Part shown: piece after piece, positions 1 through 6,445 of the stretch | Position numbering within the stretch: the stretch's first letter is position 1 | Layout of the letters: each line of letters opens with the position of its first letter | Assembly (NCBI GenBank): GCA_025356925.1 | Contig: JANXQE010000678.1 | Coordinates: 1 to 6,918, forward strand | Source of the DNA: Limisphaerales bacterium | GTDB taxonomy: Bacteria; Verrucomicrobiota; Verrucomicrobiia; Limisphaerales; UBA8199 | DNA length: 6,918 bases | Direction of reading: 5' to 3' | Notes under the pieces: model-generated | Told to the model about the DNA's origin: nothing | Database searches by the model: none | What the model saw: the letters and a program-made list of their open reading frames with translations, nothing else | Position numbers and translations under genes: made by a program

Positions 1-179
1 CGCTCCTGGCCCAGGAGTTCTCGATCACCCGGCTGGTTCCCCGTGCGGGTTTCATCCGGGTTCCAGAACGACCAGGCCTGGGCATCGAGCCGAACCTGCA
101 GGCGCTCAGGAAATATTTGGTGACGGTCGAGATCCGGGTGAGAGATCAGATCGCTTTTAGGAGTGGAGATTTCGCGTAA
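1..179 (+). CDS. Enolase-superfamily (mandelate racemase/muconate lactonizing-type) enzyme, C-terminal fragment
   Basis: This is an open reading frame that enters from the left edge. It reads from base 3 and ends at TAA 177-179, giving 58 residues of a truncated protein. The visible part contains the segment GFIRVPERPGLGIEPNLQAL (about residues 16-35 of the fragment). It matches the 'P-x-G-P-G-L-G-(V/I)-E' element found close to the C-terminus of mandelate racemase/muconate lactonizing enzyme family members such as sugar-acid dehydratases. In that family this strand closes the barrel and returns to the capping domain. The catalytic Lys/Asp/His residues and metal ligands lie upstream, outside the window, so the substrate cannot be inferred. 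The stop is 65 bases before the dehydrogenase start on the same strand with no terminator hairpin between them, so the genes may share a transcript. The call rests on one short but characteristic motif. Confidence 0.68.
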   Translation, partial: LLAQEFSITRLVPRAGFIRVPERPGLGIEPNLQALRKYLVTVEIRVRDQIAFRSGDFA

Positions 180-244
180 CGACCTGAGTCTCGCGCAGCC
201 AATCCAGGATTGTGACTCCGCCCGGCGCGGGCTACAGTTTTCGC

Positions 245-1348
245 ATGCAAGCCCAGGCAGCCATCGCGGATGGTAAAGGCCAGTTCGCGCTTGAGCGCGT
301 TGAGGTTGGCGACCCGATTGGAGACGAGGTCCTGGTCGAGATCAGGGCGGCTGGCATTTGTCACACCGATCACGCCTCGCTAAACTGGAAACGGCCGCTG
401 GTGATGGGCCACGAAGGTGCTGGTGTCGTCCGGGCAATTGGGCCGCAAGTGCGGCATGTGCAGCCAGGAGATTCCGTGGTGCTCAACTGGGCGATTCCCT
501 GTGGCAAGTGTTTCCAATGCCAACGCGGAGAGACCGTTCTGTGCGAGGACAGCAAGCCCGCTTACGTCATGGAAAGATCGGCTGCCCATGCGCATCCCGA
601 AGGAACGACGTTGAACGGACGGCCCGTCGATCGATCATTCAACCTCGGCACCCTCTCCTCACTAGCGCTGGTCCGGGCGGCGGCCGTGACGCCCTTGCCC
701 AACGACGTGCCGTTCACCTCCGCTTGCATTGTGGGATGTGGAGTGATGACCGGGTTTGGCTCGGTTGTGAATGTCGCAAAAGTCGCGGCGGGCAGTTCGG
801 TCGCCGTCGTTGGCTGCGGGGGCGTCGGCCTGAACGTCATCCAGGGTGCTCGACTAAACGGGGCGGCCAAGATCATCGCGATCGATTTGCGCGGAAGCGG
901 CCTGGAACAATCCCGGAAGTTTGGCGCGACGCATACGCTGCTCGCTGACGCGGGTGACCGGGACTTTGAGCGTCTGGCAGCAGATGTTAAGCAACTCACC
1001 GACGGCCGCGGTGCGGACTACGCCTTCGAGGCCACAGCCGTGCCAGCTCTGGCGTTTGCACCGCTTCGGTTGGTGCGCAATGGCGGCATGGCCCTCCAGG
1101 TCAGCGGGATCAACGATCCCGTCACCGTCCCGATGCAGTGGTTCATGTGGAACAAAACCTACGTCACGCCACTCTATGGTGCGTGCTCGCCAACTCGTGA
1201 TTTCCCGCGCATTTTTCAACACTACCAACGCGGGGCGCTCAAGCTCGATGAACTGGTCACGCGGACTTACCCGCTGGAGAAGCTTGGTCAGGCCCTCGCT
1301 GACATGCTCGCCGGACGCAACGCAAAAGGCGTTATTGTTTTTGATTAG
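245..1348 (+). CDS. Zinc-dependent alcohol dehydrogenase (medium-chain, class III-like)
   Basis: A 367-residue cytoplasmic NAD(P)-dependent alcohol/aldehyde oxidoreductase of the medium-chain dehydrogenase family. Numbered from the ATG at 245, the catalytic zinc ligands are C39 (in GICHTD), H56-E57 (GHE) and C165 (VGCGVMTG). The structural zinc lobe is C86, C89, C92 and C100 with the classical 2-2-7 spacing. The Rossmann motif GCGGVG is at 190-195, followed by an acidic residue, D214 (AIDLRG), which favours NAD over NADP. Length and the GCGVxTGFGS segment fit the class III/long-chain Zn-ADH branch (glutathione-dependent formaldehyde dehydrogenase relatives are about 370 residues). A GTG at 212 would add 11 residues, but family members begin just before the 'AAI' strand, so ATG 245 is preferred; neither start has a well-spaced Shine-Dalgarno. 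The stop TAG abuts the ATG of the esterase, implying translational coupling. The substrate is unknown; aryl or short-chain alcohols are possible. Confidence 0.93.
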   Translation: MQAQAAIADGKGQFALERVEVGDPIGDEVLVEIRAAGICHTDHASLNWKRPLVMGHEGAGVVRAIGPQVRHVQPGDSVVLNWAIPCGKCFQCQRGETVLCEDSKPAYVMERSAAHAHPEGTTLNGRPVDRSFNLGTLSSLALVRAAAVTPLPNDVPFTSACIVGCGVMTGFGSVVNVAKVAAGSSVAVVGCGGVGLNVIQGARLNGAAKIIAIDLRGSGLEQSRKFGATHTLLADAGDRDFERLAADVKQLTDGRGADYAFEATAVPALAFAPLRLVRNGGMALQVSGINDPVTVPMQWFMWNKTYVTPLYGACSPTRDFPRIFQHYQRGALKLDELVTRTYPLEKLGQALADMLAGRNAKGVIVFD

Positions 1349-2170
1349 ATGAACAATTCTATGTTTCGAACCATCGAGATCTCCGAACCGCGGTTTGAAG
1401 CCGAAGGCCTGCGCTATGTCACGGTCAAGAGCGCCGCCTTGCGGCACCGGGCGGACCTCGCCTTGTTCGTGCCGCACCAAGCCACCTCGAGCGCGAACCT
1501 GCCGCTGGTCATACTGTTGCACGGCGTTTACGGCAGCCACTGGGCCTGGGCGTTGAAAGGCGGGGCTCACCGCACAGCCGCGCGCCTGATCGATGCCCAC
1601 GAGATACCGCCCATGGTCCTGGCGATGCCCAGTGACGGGCTGTGGGGAGATGGCTCGGGCTATTTCAAACATCCGGGTGCAGATTTCGAGAAATGGATTG
1701 TGAACGAAGTCCCCACTGCCGCACGCGAAGCGGCGCCGGCCTTGGGTGAAGCGTCGCCGCTGTTCATCAGCGGCCTGAGCATGGGCGGTTTCGGCGCCTT
1801 GCGCCTGGCTGGGAAATACCCGGACACATTTCGAGCCGCGGGCGGACATTCCTCGATCACGCGGTTTGAGCAATTCAAATTGTTTGTGGAGGAACCGCTC
1901 GAGTTGTATGGCTGCTCGGCTGATGACCAATCCGCTTTTAACACGCTGATCCGAAACCGCGATCGGTTGCCACCGCTAAGGTTCGATTGCGGAACCGAGG
2001 ACCCTTTGCTCGAATGCAACCGTGAGCTGACTCGCGAACTCAACCAGGCCGGCATCCCGCATGTCTACGAGGAATTCCCCGGCGGCCACAGTTGGCCTTA
2101 CTGGGAAACCCATTTGGCGGATATGCTGAGGTTCTTCGCGAGGCAGCTTAAAGCCGGCCTGGCCCGATAG
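1349..2170 (+). CDS. Alpha/beta-hydrolase esterase (PF00756-like, EstA/esterase D-type)
   Basis: A 273-residue serine hydrolase. The nucleophile elbow is GLSMGG with S144 as the likely catalytic serine. D218 (in CGTEDPLL) and H247 (in PGGHSWPYW) fit the acid and base of the triad in order and spacing. HGVYGSHWAW (58-67) is the oxyanion-hole loop after the first core strand. MPSDGLWGDG (93-102) and the following acidic FEKWIVNEVP stretch resemble tributyrin-esterase and acetylxylan-esterase type members of the putative-esterase family. There is no signal peptide or membrane segment, so it is probably cytoplasmic. It starts immediately after the dehydrogenase stop codon, so the pair is translated from one message. 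Pairing with a class III-like alcohol dehydrogenase recalls the FrmA/FrmB formaldehyde pair. However, the loop differs from S-formylglutathione hydrolase (HGVYG rather than the usual HGLTC-type loop), so that function is only an alternative. It converges on the radical SAM gene with 84 bases between stops; I see no strong terminator there. Confidence 0.88.
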   Translation: MNNSMFRTIEISEPRFEAEGLRYVTVKSAALRHRADLALFVPHQATSSANLPLVILLHGVYGSHWAWALKGGAHRTAARLIDAHEIPPMVLAMPSDGLWGDGSGYFKHPGADFEKWIVNEVPTAAREAAPALGEASPLFISGLSMGGFGALRLAGKYPDTFRAAGGHSSITRFEQFKLFVEEPLELYGCSADDQSAFNTLIRNRDRLPPLRFDCGTEDPLLECNRELTRELNQAGIPHVYEEFPGGHSWPYWETHLADMLRFFARQLKAGLAR

Positions 2171-2254
2171 TTCGTGTGGCCGCGAGCAGAGGAGGCACGG
2201 CTGGCGCGCCTTTGAGGAGAGCTGAGTTCCACGAAGGCCGGAGGCAGAGGCCGC

Positions 2255-4219
2255 TCAAGCGCTGTAAGGCCGAAACGCGGCTCCGACCAGCATCAGCTCG
2301 GGATGTGCCGCGGCGAGTTTGGGCAGCACCAGGCGAATCCGTGAGCGATAGGTCGCGAGCTTCTCTCTGAGCGGCCGCAGATCCTCCACCTTCTCCCAGT
2401 GCAGCTTCTTCAGGTCTAGCACCAGGCTGCTTTTGGTGCGGGCCAAGACCTCGCGCAGCCGCTGCGCCAATTTTTCTGCGTCCGACGACGAAAGCGCTCC
2501 TTCCAGCCGCAGCCACACCTGCTGCTTGGCGTGCTGGAGCTCAACCTGGATCGAGAGATTTGGAAGAGCGACCTGCCGCTGGATTCCCTCCCACAAATCG
2601 AACCCAGCCCAGCGCTCGGTGGGTGTTCGGTACATCGTGCGGGTCAATTTGGGGTGCTGGAAGAGGTCCAGCTTCAGGGTTAGCCCCGTCCACAAAGCGG
2701 CGCCTACCGCCATCAGTGACTTGAATCGCTCGCCAGGGCCGGCGCTGCCCAGCTCCGTGTGGATGCTCCTTTCCAAAGTGCCAATCCAACGCCGCACTGT
2801 GCGATTGGGCCCGAGGAGTTTTCCCGCGAGAAACACCGGATAGGCCGTCCGCAGTTCTTTGGCGTAGTGCTGCGCCTTCTGGCGCAAGAACGGGTTGGGC
2901 GAATCCTTGAGCTTCTGATATCCGAGCAGGCGCCCTTCCAGCACGCGAAAAATGCTCGGTCCGAGCCGTTGAAAGTCCTGCTCGAAACACCAGCGCTGGA
3001 TTTCCTCGATCTGCTCGGGGGAAAGCGTCGGATGTTTGATCATCGTGGTGAACCCGTCCGCTCTCCGGTACATCAGCGCACGGTCCTTGGTGTACACGTC
3101 GTGGAGCAAGTTGTCCTTGATAATTCGCTCGTAGAACGGGGTGCCGGGGACCGGTCCGTAAATCAGGAACTGAGCCAGGGCTGGCTTAAGCTTCATCAGA
3201 CCATCCAATTCCTGAGCTACGACTTCGCGGGTTTGGTAGTCAAAGCCCACGATCATCGAGGTCAAAATCGTAATCCCGTGCTGGCGAAATTCGGTAAAAA
3301 TCTCCTCGACCGGGCGGCCCTGCTGCTTGGCGTAACCCGAGCGCGTCCCCTCGTACCCAATCCAAAAACCATCGATCCCCATCTCCAGGATTTCCTCGAC
3401 GCTGTATTGGCTGATGGCCTTGATACTCGAGAACGCGAAAATCGACAGCGTCTTCCCGCTTTTAATGACGCAGTCGCGAAACTCCATCGCCCGCTTCTTG
3501 TTCAACAGGAAATCCTCGTCCAGAATCAAAAACACCAGGTCCGGATTCAGATCGTGGTACCGCTCCGCGACCGCGTAAATGTCCTTGCCCTCGGGCAGCA
3601 ACCGGATGTGTTTGCGCGAGAAAAAGTGCGACGTGCAGCAGAAATCGCAGCCGTTGGGGCAGCCGAGCCCGGCCAGGATCTTCCCGGTGCCGGATACTTT
3701 CCACCCAAAAATCTTGAGCCAGCTCACCATCAACGGGTGCTTGTACGGCATGGCGATTTCGGGCTCGCCCAACAGTCGCCGAAAGAACGCTACGCCTTCT
3801 TCACGGCAAATATAGTCCCCAAAAGGCTTGAGTTCTTCGTCCTTGAGCACCGTCCCATAGCCGCCCAGGACAATCTTGGTGTTGGGCGAATATCTCCGGA
3901 TCAACGCCACCGTCTCTTTCATCTTGTGCATCACTGCCATCAGGAAGGAGACGCCGACGAAGTCGTATCCCTTCTTAAGCTCGCGGATCAGCTCCTTCCT
4001 GGAGGGGTACTGTAATACCACCGTGGGGGCATCGAGGTTCTCGGCGATGTACTCCAGCGAAAAGTATACGTTCACGGTGCGGGGGCTGAACAGCCCCTGG
4101 GCGCGCGTCACCTGGCTGTACAGCAGTTCGTAACCCACCGAAGCCGCATCGCCATTGCTTGGACCCAGCGGCCGGCAGACGCTCGTTAGCAGGACTTTTC
4201 TGGTTTTGGACGTTGTCAT
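2255..4219 (-). CDS. B12-binding-type radical SAM protein with STAS-like C-terminal extension
   Basis: A 654-residue protein from ATG 4217-4219; a GTG at 4315 would add 32 residues of poor family resemblance. Residues about 5-160 form a Rossmann-like cobalamin-binding-type domain (KVLLTSVCRPLGP, FVGVSFLMAV, IVLGGYG, then CREEGVAFFRRLLG). The DxHxxG cobalt-ligand motif is not evident, as in many B12-radical SAM proteins. The radical SAM core follows: C187-x3-C191-x2-C194 binds the 4Fe-4S cluster, with an extra C195 beside it. Core strands include LILDEDF, GFWIGYEGT, MIVGFD and the PVPGTPFYERI element. A helical region (about 395-515) and a beta-alpha-beta tail (about 557-635) follow. The family includes methyltransferases and other C-C or C-P chemistry enzymes, including hopanoid and lipid modifiers; the substrate here cannot be assigned. 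It is a single gene, convergent with the esterase and divergent from the acetyltransferase. No Shine-Dalgarno precedes the chosen ATG. Confidence 0.9.
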   Translation of the reverse strand: MTTSKTRKVLLTSVCRPLGPSNGDAASVGYELLYSQVTRAQGLFSPRTVNVYFSLEYIAENLDAPTVVLQYPSRKELIRELKKGYDFVGVSFLMAVMHKMKETVALIRRYSPNTKIVLGGYGTVLKDEELKPFGDYICREEGVAFFRRLLGEPEIAMPYKHPLMVSWLKIFGWKVSGTGKILAGLGCPNGCDFCCTSHFFSRKHIRLLPEGKDIYAVAERYHDLNPDLVFLILDEDFLLNKKRAMEFRDCVIKSGKTLSIFAFSSIKAISQYSVEEILEMGIDGFWIGYEGTRSGYAKQQGRPVEEIFTEFRQHGITILTSMIVGFDYQTREVVAQELDGLMKLKPALAQFLIYGPVPGTPFYERIIKDNLLHDVYTKDRALMYRRADGFTTMIKHPTLSPEQIEEIQRWCFEQDFQRLGPSIFRVLEGRLLGYQKLKDSPNPFLRQKAQHYAKELRTAYPVFLAGKLLGPNRTVRRWIGTLERSIHTELGSAGPGERFKSLMAVGAALWTGLTLKLDLFQHPKLTRTMYRTPTERWAGFDLWEGIQRQVALPNLSIQVELQHAKQQVWLRLEGALSSSDAEKLAQRLREVLARTKSSLVLDLKKLHWEKVEDLRPLREKLATYRSRIRLVLPKLAAAHPELMLVGAAFRPYSA

Positions 4220-4531
4220 ATCAAATTCATCAGCCAAAGTGAAATCGTTGGTCGGCGGCTCAAAAGAGGCGTGATCGGACGGTCGCAGCTTTGCCGCATT
4301 ACAGCATCGGCTCACGGGTCAAAAAGTAAAGATGATTATGCGGCAATATACCAATTGCATAACTAATACACATAATTAACCCAACTCGTTCTTGCCGGCG
4401 AGGGATGCGGAGAATCCACGACGGTTTCGGAGGGCTGTGGGCGGCGCAGCCTGGCAACTTCACCCGAGTGTCGGCTTGACTAGCCTGGACCCAATCGAGA
4501 CTCTTAGAAAAAGCCCCGGTTCGACCGAGCC
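4220..4531. promoter_or_regulatory. Divergent intergenic region between radical SAM and acetyltransferase genes
   Basis: A 312-base spacer that should hold the promoters of both flanking genes. Bases about 4321-4385 are strikingly AT-rich against the surrounding GC-rich DNA, with several TATA/TAAT-like runs (AATATA, CATAAC, CATAAT), but no pair of boxes with good -35/-10 spacing stands out. A small dyad GCAAT (4343-4347), six-base loop, ATTGC (4354-4358) sits in the AT-rich part and could be an operator. On the acetyltransferase side, TTGACT at 4476-4481 is one base from the -35 consensus but lacks a good -10 at 17 bases. The part from 4220 to 4315 is open in frame with the radical SAM gene and could be coding if translation began at the GTG. 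Assignment is by position and base composition. Confidence 0.4.
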
Positions 4532-5008
4532 ATGAAACGCGTTACCTTTCGCCTCTATCGACCCGATGACCTCGACGCCATCAAGCGGCTCACCATCGGC
4601 GCATTCTCGGGCGTGACGATCGAAGAAAACCTGGAAACCACTCTGGGCATGCTCAACGGACATGATTGGCGCTGGCGCAAGGCGCGTCATCTGGATGAGG
4701 ACGTGGCAGCCAACCCCTCTGGCATCTTTGTCGCAGAAGCTCAGGAGCAACTGGTGGGCTACATCACCACGCGGATCGATCGGGAAGCCGGGAAAGGCCG
4801 CATCCCGAACCTGGCCGTGGCGGCCGAGTTTCGCGGTCAAGGCCTGGGCCGCCGTCTCATCGAGCGCGCCCTAGATTATTTTCGCGCCGAACGCCTGGTC
4901 TATGCCGTGATCGAGACCATGGCCCAGAATGCCATCGGCCACCATCTGTATCCCGCCTGCGGGTTCGTTGAAATCGCCCGCCAGGCGCACTTTGCCCGGA
5001 AGTTGTGA
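4532..5008 (+). CDS. GNAT-family N-acetyltransferase
   Basis: A 158-residue single-domain protein of the GCN5-related acetyltransferase fold, which moves an acetyl group from acetyl-CoA to an amine. It begins with the typical first strand and helix (TFRLYRPDDLDAIKRLT, 5-21). IFVAEAQEQLVGYITTRID (65-83) is the beta2-beta3 hairpin, and RIPNLAVAAEFRGQGLGRRLIERAL (90-114) is motif A. Within motif A the pyrophosphate-binding loop R101-G-Q-G-L-G106 follows the R/Q-x-x-G-x-G/A pattern. N133 to GF145 (NAIGHHLYPACGF) is motif B with the usual LY and GF pairs. Length is normal for the family. The acceptor could be a small molecule, antibiotic, or protein amino group; nothing in the sequence decides. 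It stands alone on the + strand, divergent from the radical SAM gene and convergent with the sigma gene. The ATG at 4532 has no clear Shine-Dalgarno but is the only start that gives the full first strand. Confidence 0.87.
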   Translation: MKRVTFRLYRPDDLDAIKRLTIGAFSGVTIEENLETTLGMLNGHDWRWRKARHLDEDVAANPSGIFVAEAQEQLVGYITTRIDREAGKGRIPNLAVAAEFRGQGLGRRLIERALDYFRAERLVYAVIETMAQNAIGHHLYPACGFVEIARQAHFARKL

Positions 5009-5153
5009 GCGCGTTAATTTCGAAGATACGCTGAATTGTAGGCGCTGATTTACGTGGAAACTGGAAATCATCGATCGGCTCGCGTAAGTCGAATCTGGGG
5101 GCAAAAAAGGCACCGCCAATTTCGAAGCGGCGGCCCGCTGGTGCGGATGACCG

Positions 5154-5191
5154 AAACCCGAAGGCCGATTCGGGCTTCGGCCTTCGGATTT
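5154..5191. terminator. Bidirectional terminator-like hairpin between convergent genes
   Basis: A perfect 11-bp inverted repeat, CCGAAGGCCGA (5158-5168) and TCGGCCTTCGG (5177-5187), encloses an 8-base loop. Beyond one C-A mismatch it extends with AAA (5154-5156) pairing to TTT (5189-5191), so each direction gets a short T run. It lies 7 bases past the sigma-gene stop (5199-5201, - strand) and about 145 bases past the acetyltransferase stop. That position suits a shared terminator. The T tracts are only three bases long, so termination may be weak or protein-assisted. Confidence 0.68.
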
Positions 5192-5198
5192 ACCCGCG

Positions 5199-6326
5199 TC
5201 AGGCCAGCTGCGCCATCTCCTCGTCCGGCATGGTATCCCGGTCCTTCATCTCCGCCCGCAAGCGCAACAGCGCCTCTTCCTGGATCTGGCGAATCCGTTC
5301 GCGCGTCAGGCCGTAGTGCTCGCCGACTTGTTCCAGGGTTTTGGGCGAGTCACCTTCCAGGCCGAAGCGCATGTTCAGAATGGTTCGCTCGCGGTCGGTC
5401 AACGTCCCAAGAACTTCCTTGAGCAACTCGGCGTCGCCTTGCTTTACCAGTTGGTCATAAGCTGCCACCGCATTGGGATCGGCAACCACTTCCGCAACTT
5501 GTTTTCCCTCTTCGCCATCGCCCATCGGTGCGTCCAGCGAAACCGGCGCTTTGCCGGCCTCCCGGTAAAGCTTGACTTGTCGCAGATTGAAGCCCATCTC
5601 CGCCGCAATCTCTTCATCGCTTGCCTCACGCCCCAGGGCTTCACGCAGCTTGCGTTCTGCCAAACGGATGTGGGCCATCTTGTCCACCACATGTACTGGC
5701 AACCGGATGGTTTTGGACTGATTGCCCAGGGCCCGGCGGATGGCCTGCTTGATCCAGAGCGCGGCATACGTTGAAAGCTTTGCGCCCTTAGCTGGATTGA
5801 AGCGTTCAACCCCTTTCATCAGGCCGATGTTCCCTTCGTTGATCAAATCGAGCAGCGGCAAACCCAAGCCTTCGTAGTCGCGCGCGATTTTGACTACCAA
5901 TCTCAGATTGGCCTTAATCATTTGCTCCCGCGCCTGTTCGTCTCCTTTCTGGATCCGCTTGGCCAAAACAATCTCTTCCGCCGGCGTCAGCAATTGCACC
6001 TGGCCAATCTCACGAAGGTAAAGCTGCAAGTTGTCCCCCCGCGGGCCCTTCTCCGAGGAAGACTCCATCGGCTCTGCCGTCGGGACTCGGAAATCGTCTC
6101 CAGCCTCGGGCAGAACGATCACGGGCCGCACGGCAAGGGTGGATACCCGGGAGCGATGCGTGCCACGGGGTTTGCCAAATCCGCGCCGTCCTGACGTAAG
6201 CTCCGCCGGCCGGAGTGGGGAGATCTTCCTTAAACTCGAATGGCCAGCATGATTGGCTAGCGCTTGACCCTCGTTGGCTTGCGCCGCATCGTGCGGCGGT
6301 CCTTGCAATTTGGTTTCGATCTTCAT
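5199..6326 (-). CDS. RNA polymerase sigma-70 factor (RpoD/SigA family, variant region 2)
   Basis: A 375-residue sigma-70 factor that directs RNA polymerase to promoters. Residues 1-97 are a proline/arginine-rich leader with no recognisable region 1.1. Region 1.2 begins at DNLQLYLREIG (98-108). Region 2 (about 134-204) includes LRLVVKIARDY, the core-binding DLINEGNIGLMKGVERF and the melting/-10 segment STYAALWIKQAI (185-196). Region 3 spans about 205-285. Region 4 (about 297-357) ends in the helix-turn-helix TRERIRQIQEEALLRLR, which matches the -35-reading helix of primary sigmas. At 375 residues it is shorter than Escherichia coli RpoD and closer to group 2 or compact group 1 factors. In region 2, positions matching E. 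coli F427, W433 and T440 are L184, L190 and R197, while F419, Y430, W434 and Q437 equivalents are kept. This argues for an alternative rather than the housekeeping factor. ATG 6324-6326 has an AGGAG 11 bases upstream. The Rrf2 gene lies upstream on the same strand. Confidence 0.94.
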   Translation of the reverse strand: MKIETKLQGPPHDAAQANEGQALANHAGHSSLRKISPLRPAELTSGRRGFGKPRGTHRSRVSTLAVRPVIVLPEAGDDFRVPTAEPMESSSEKGPRGDNLQLYLREIGQVQLLTPAEEIVLAKRIQKGDEQAREQMIKANLRLVVKIARDYEGLGLPLLDLINEGNIGLMKGVERFNPAKGAKLSTYAALWIKQAIRRALGNQSKTIRLPVHVVDKMAHIRLAERKLREALGREASDEEIAAEMGFNLRQVKLYREAGKAPVSLDAPMGDGEEGKQVAEVVADPNAVAAYDQLVKQGDAELLKEVLGTLTDRERTILNMRFGLEGDSPKTLEQVGEHYGLTRERIRQIQEEALLRLRAEMKDRDTMPDEEMAQLA

Positions 6327-6337
6327 CTGTTATCTTT

Positions 6338-6342
6338 CTCCT
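6338..6342 (-). promoter_or_regulatory. Ribosome binding site of the sigma-factor gene
   Basis: On the - strand this reads AGGAG, followed by 11 bases and then the ATG at 6326. It is the only strong Shine-Dalgarno in the window and fixes the sigma start, which no upstream in-frame start rivals. Confidence 0.75.
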
Positions 6343-6350
6343 GGGTTGGT

Positions 6351-6445
6351 TAAATTGTGAATTTCAACTTCAGTCATTCTTCAGTGAGCGGGAATTGAGT
6401 AGTATTGTAACTGATGCGATTACATTAACATCGAATAAGAACACT
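6351..6445 (-). promoter_or_regulatory. Putative promoter/operator region of the sigma-factor gene
   Basis: An AT-rich stretch between the Rrf2 stop and the sigma ribosome binding site. It contains a perfect inverted repeat TGTAA (6406-6410), nine bases, TTACA (6420-6424). On the - strand the right half reads TTACAAT, one base from a TATAAT -10 box, though no convincing -35 lies 16-18 bases upstream. Closer to the gene, the heptamer CTTCAGT occurs twice (6368-6374 and 6379-6385), 11 bases start to start, about one helical turn. No terminator hairpin follows the Rrf2 stop, so read-through from the Rrf2 gene is also possible. The elements are visible; their function is inferred from position. 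Confidence 0.35.

Noticed and set aside
3..17. CTCCTGG-C-CCAGGAG palindrome
   Set aside because: It lies inside the coding end of the enolase-superfamily gene with a one-base centre, so it is not a plausible hairpin and is likely codon-driven chance.
212..244. GTG start of the alcohol dehydrogenase at 212
   Set aside because: AGGA lies only two bases before it, too close to serve, and the added residues precede the normal family start at ATG 245.
854..1930. Open frame on the - strand, 358 codons, opposite the dehydrogenase and esterase
   Set aside because: It spans the junction of two clear + strand genes, shows no domain, and is explained by codon bias of the opposite strand.
2171..2254. 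Terminator between the convergent esterase and radical SAM genes
   Set aside because: Only short GC-rich repeats (four-base GGCC arms, a GGCGCGCC palindrome) are present, with no stem plus T run.
2759..4015. Long open frame on the + strand, 418 codons, opposite the radical SAM gene
   Set aside because: It is fully antisense to a well-supported gene, has no recognisable domain, and has the Arg/Leu/Val/Gln-rich composition typical of a mirror frame in GC-rich DNA.
4220..4315. N-terminal extension of the radical SAM protein to a GTG start at 4315
   Set aside because: The extra 32 residues look unlike the family start, no ribosome binding site precedes the GTG, and the ATG at 4219 begins right before the first core strand.
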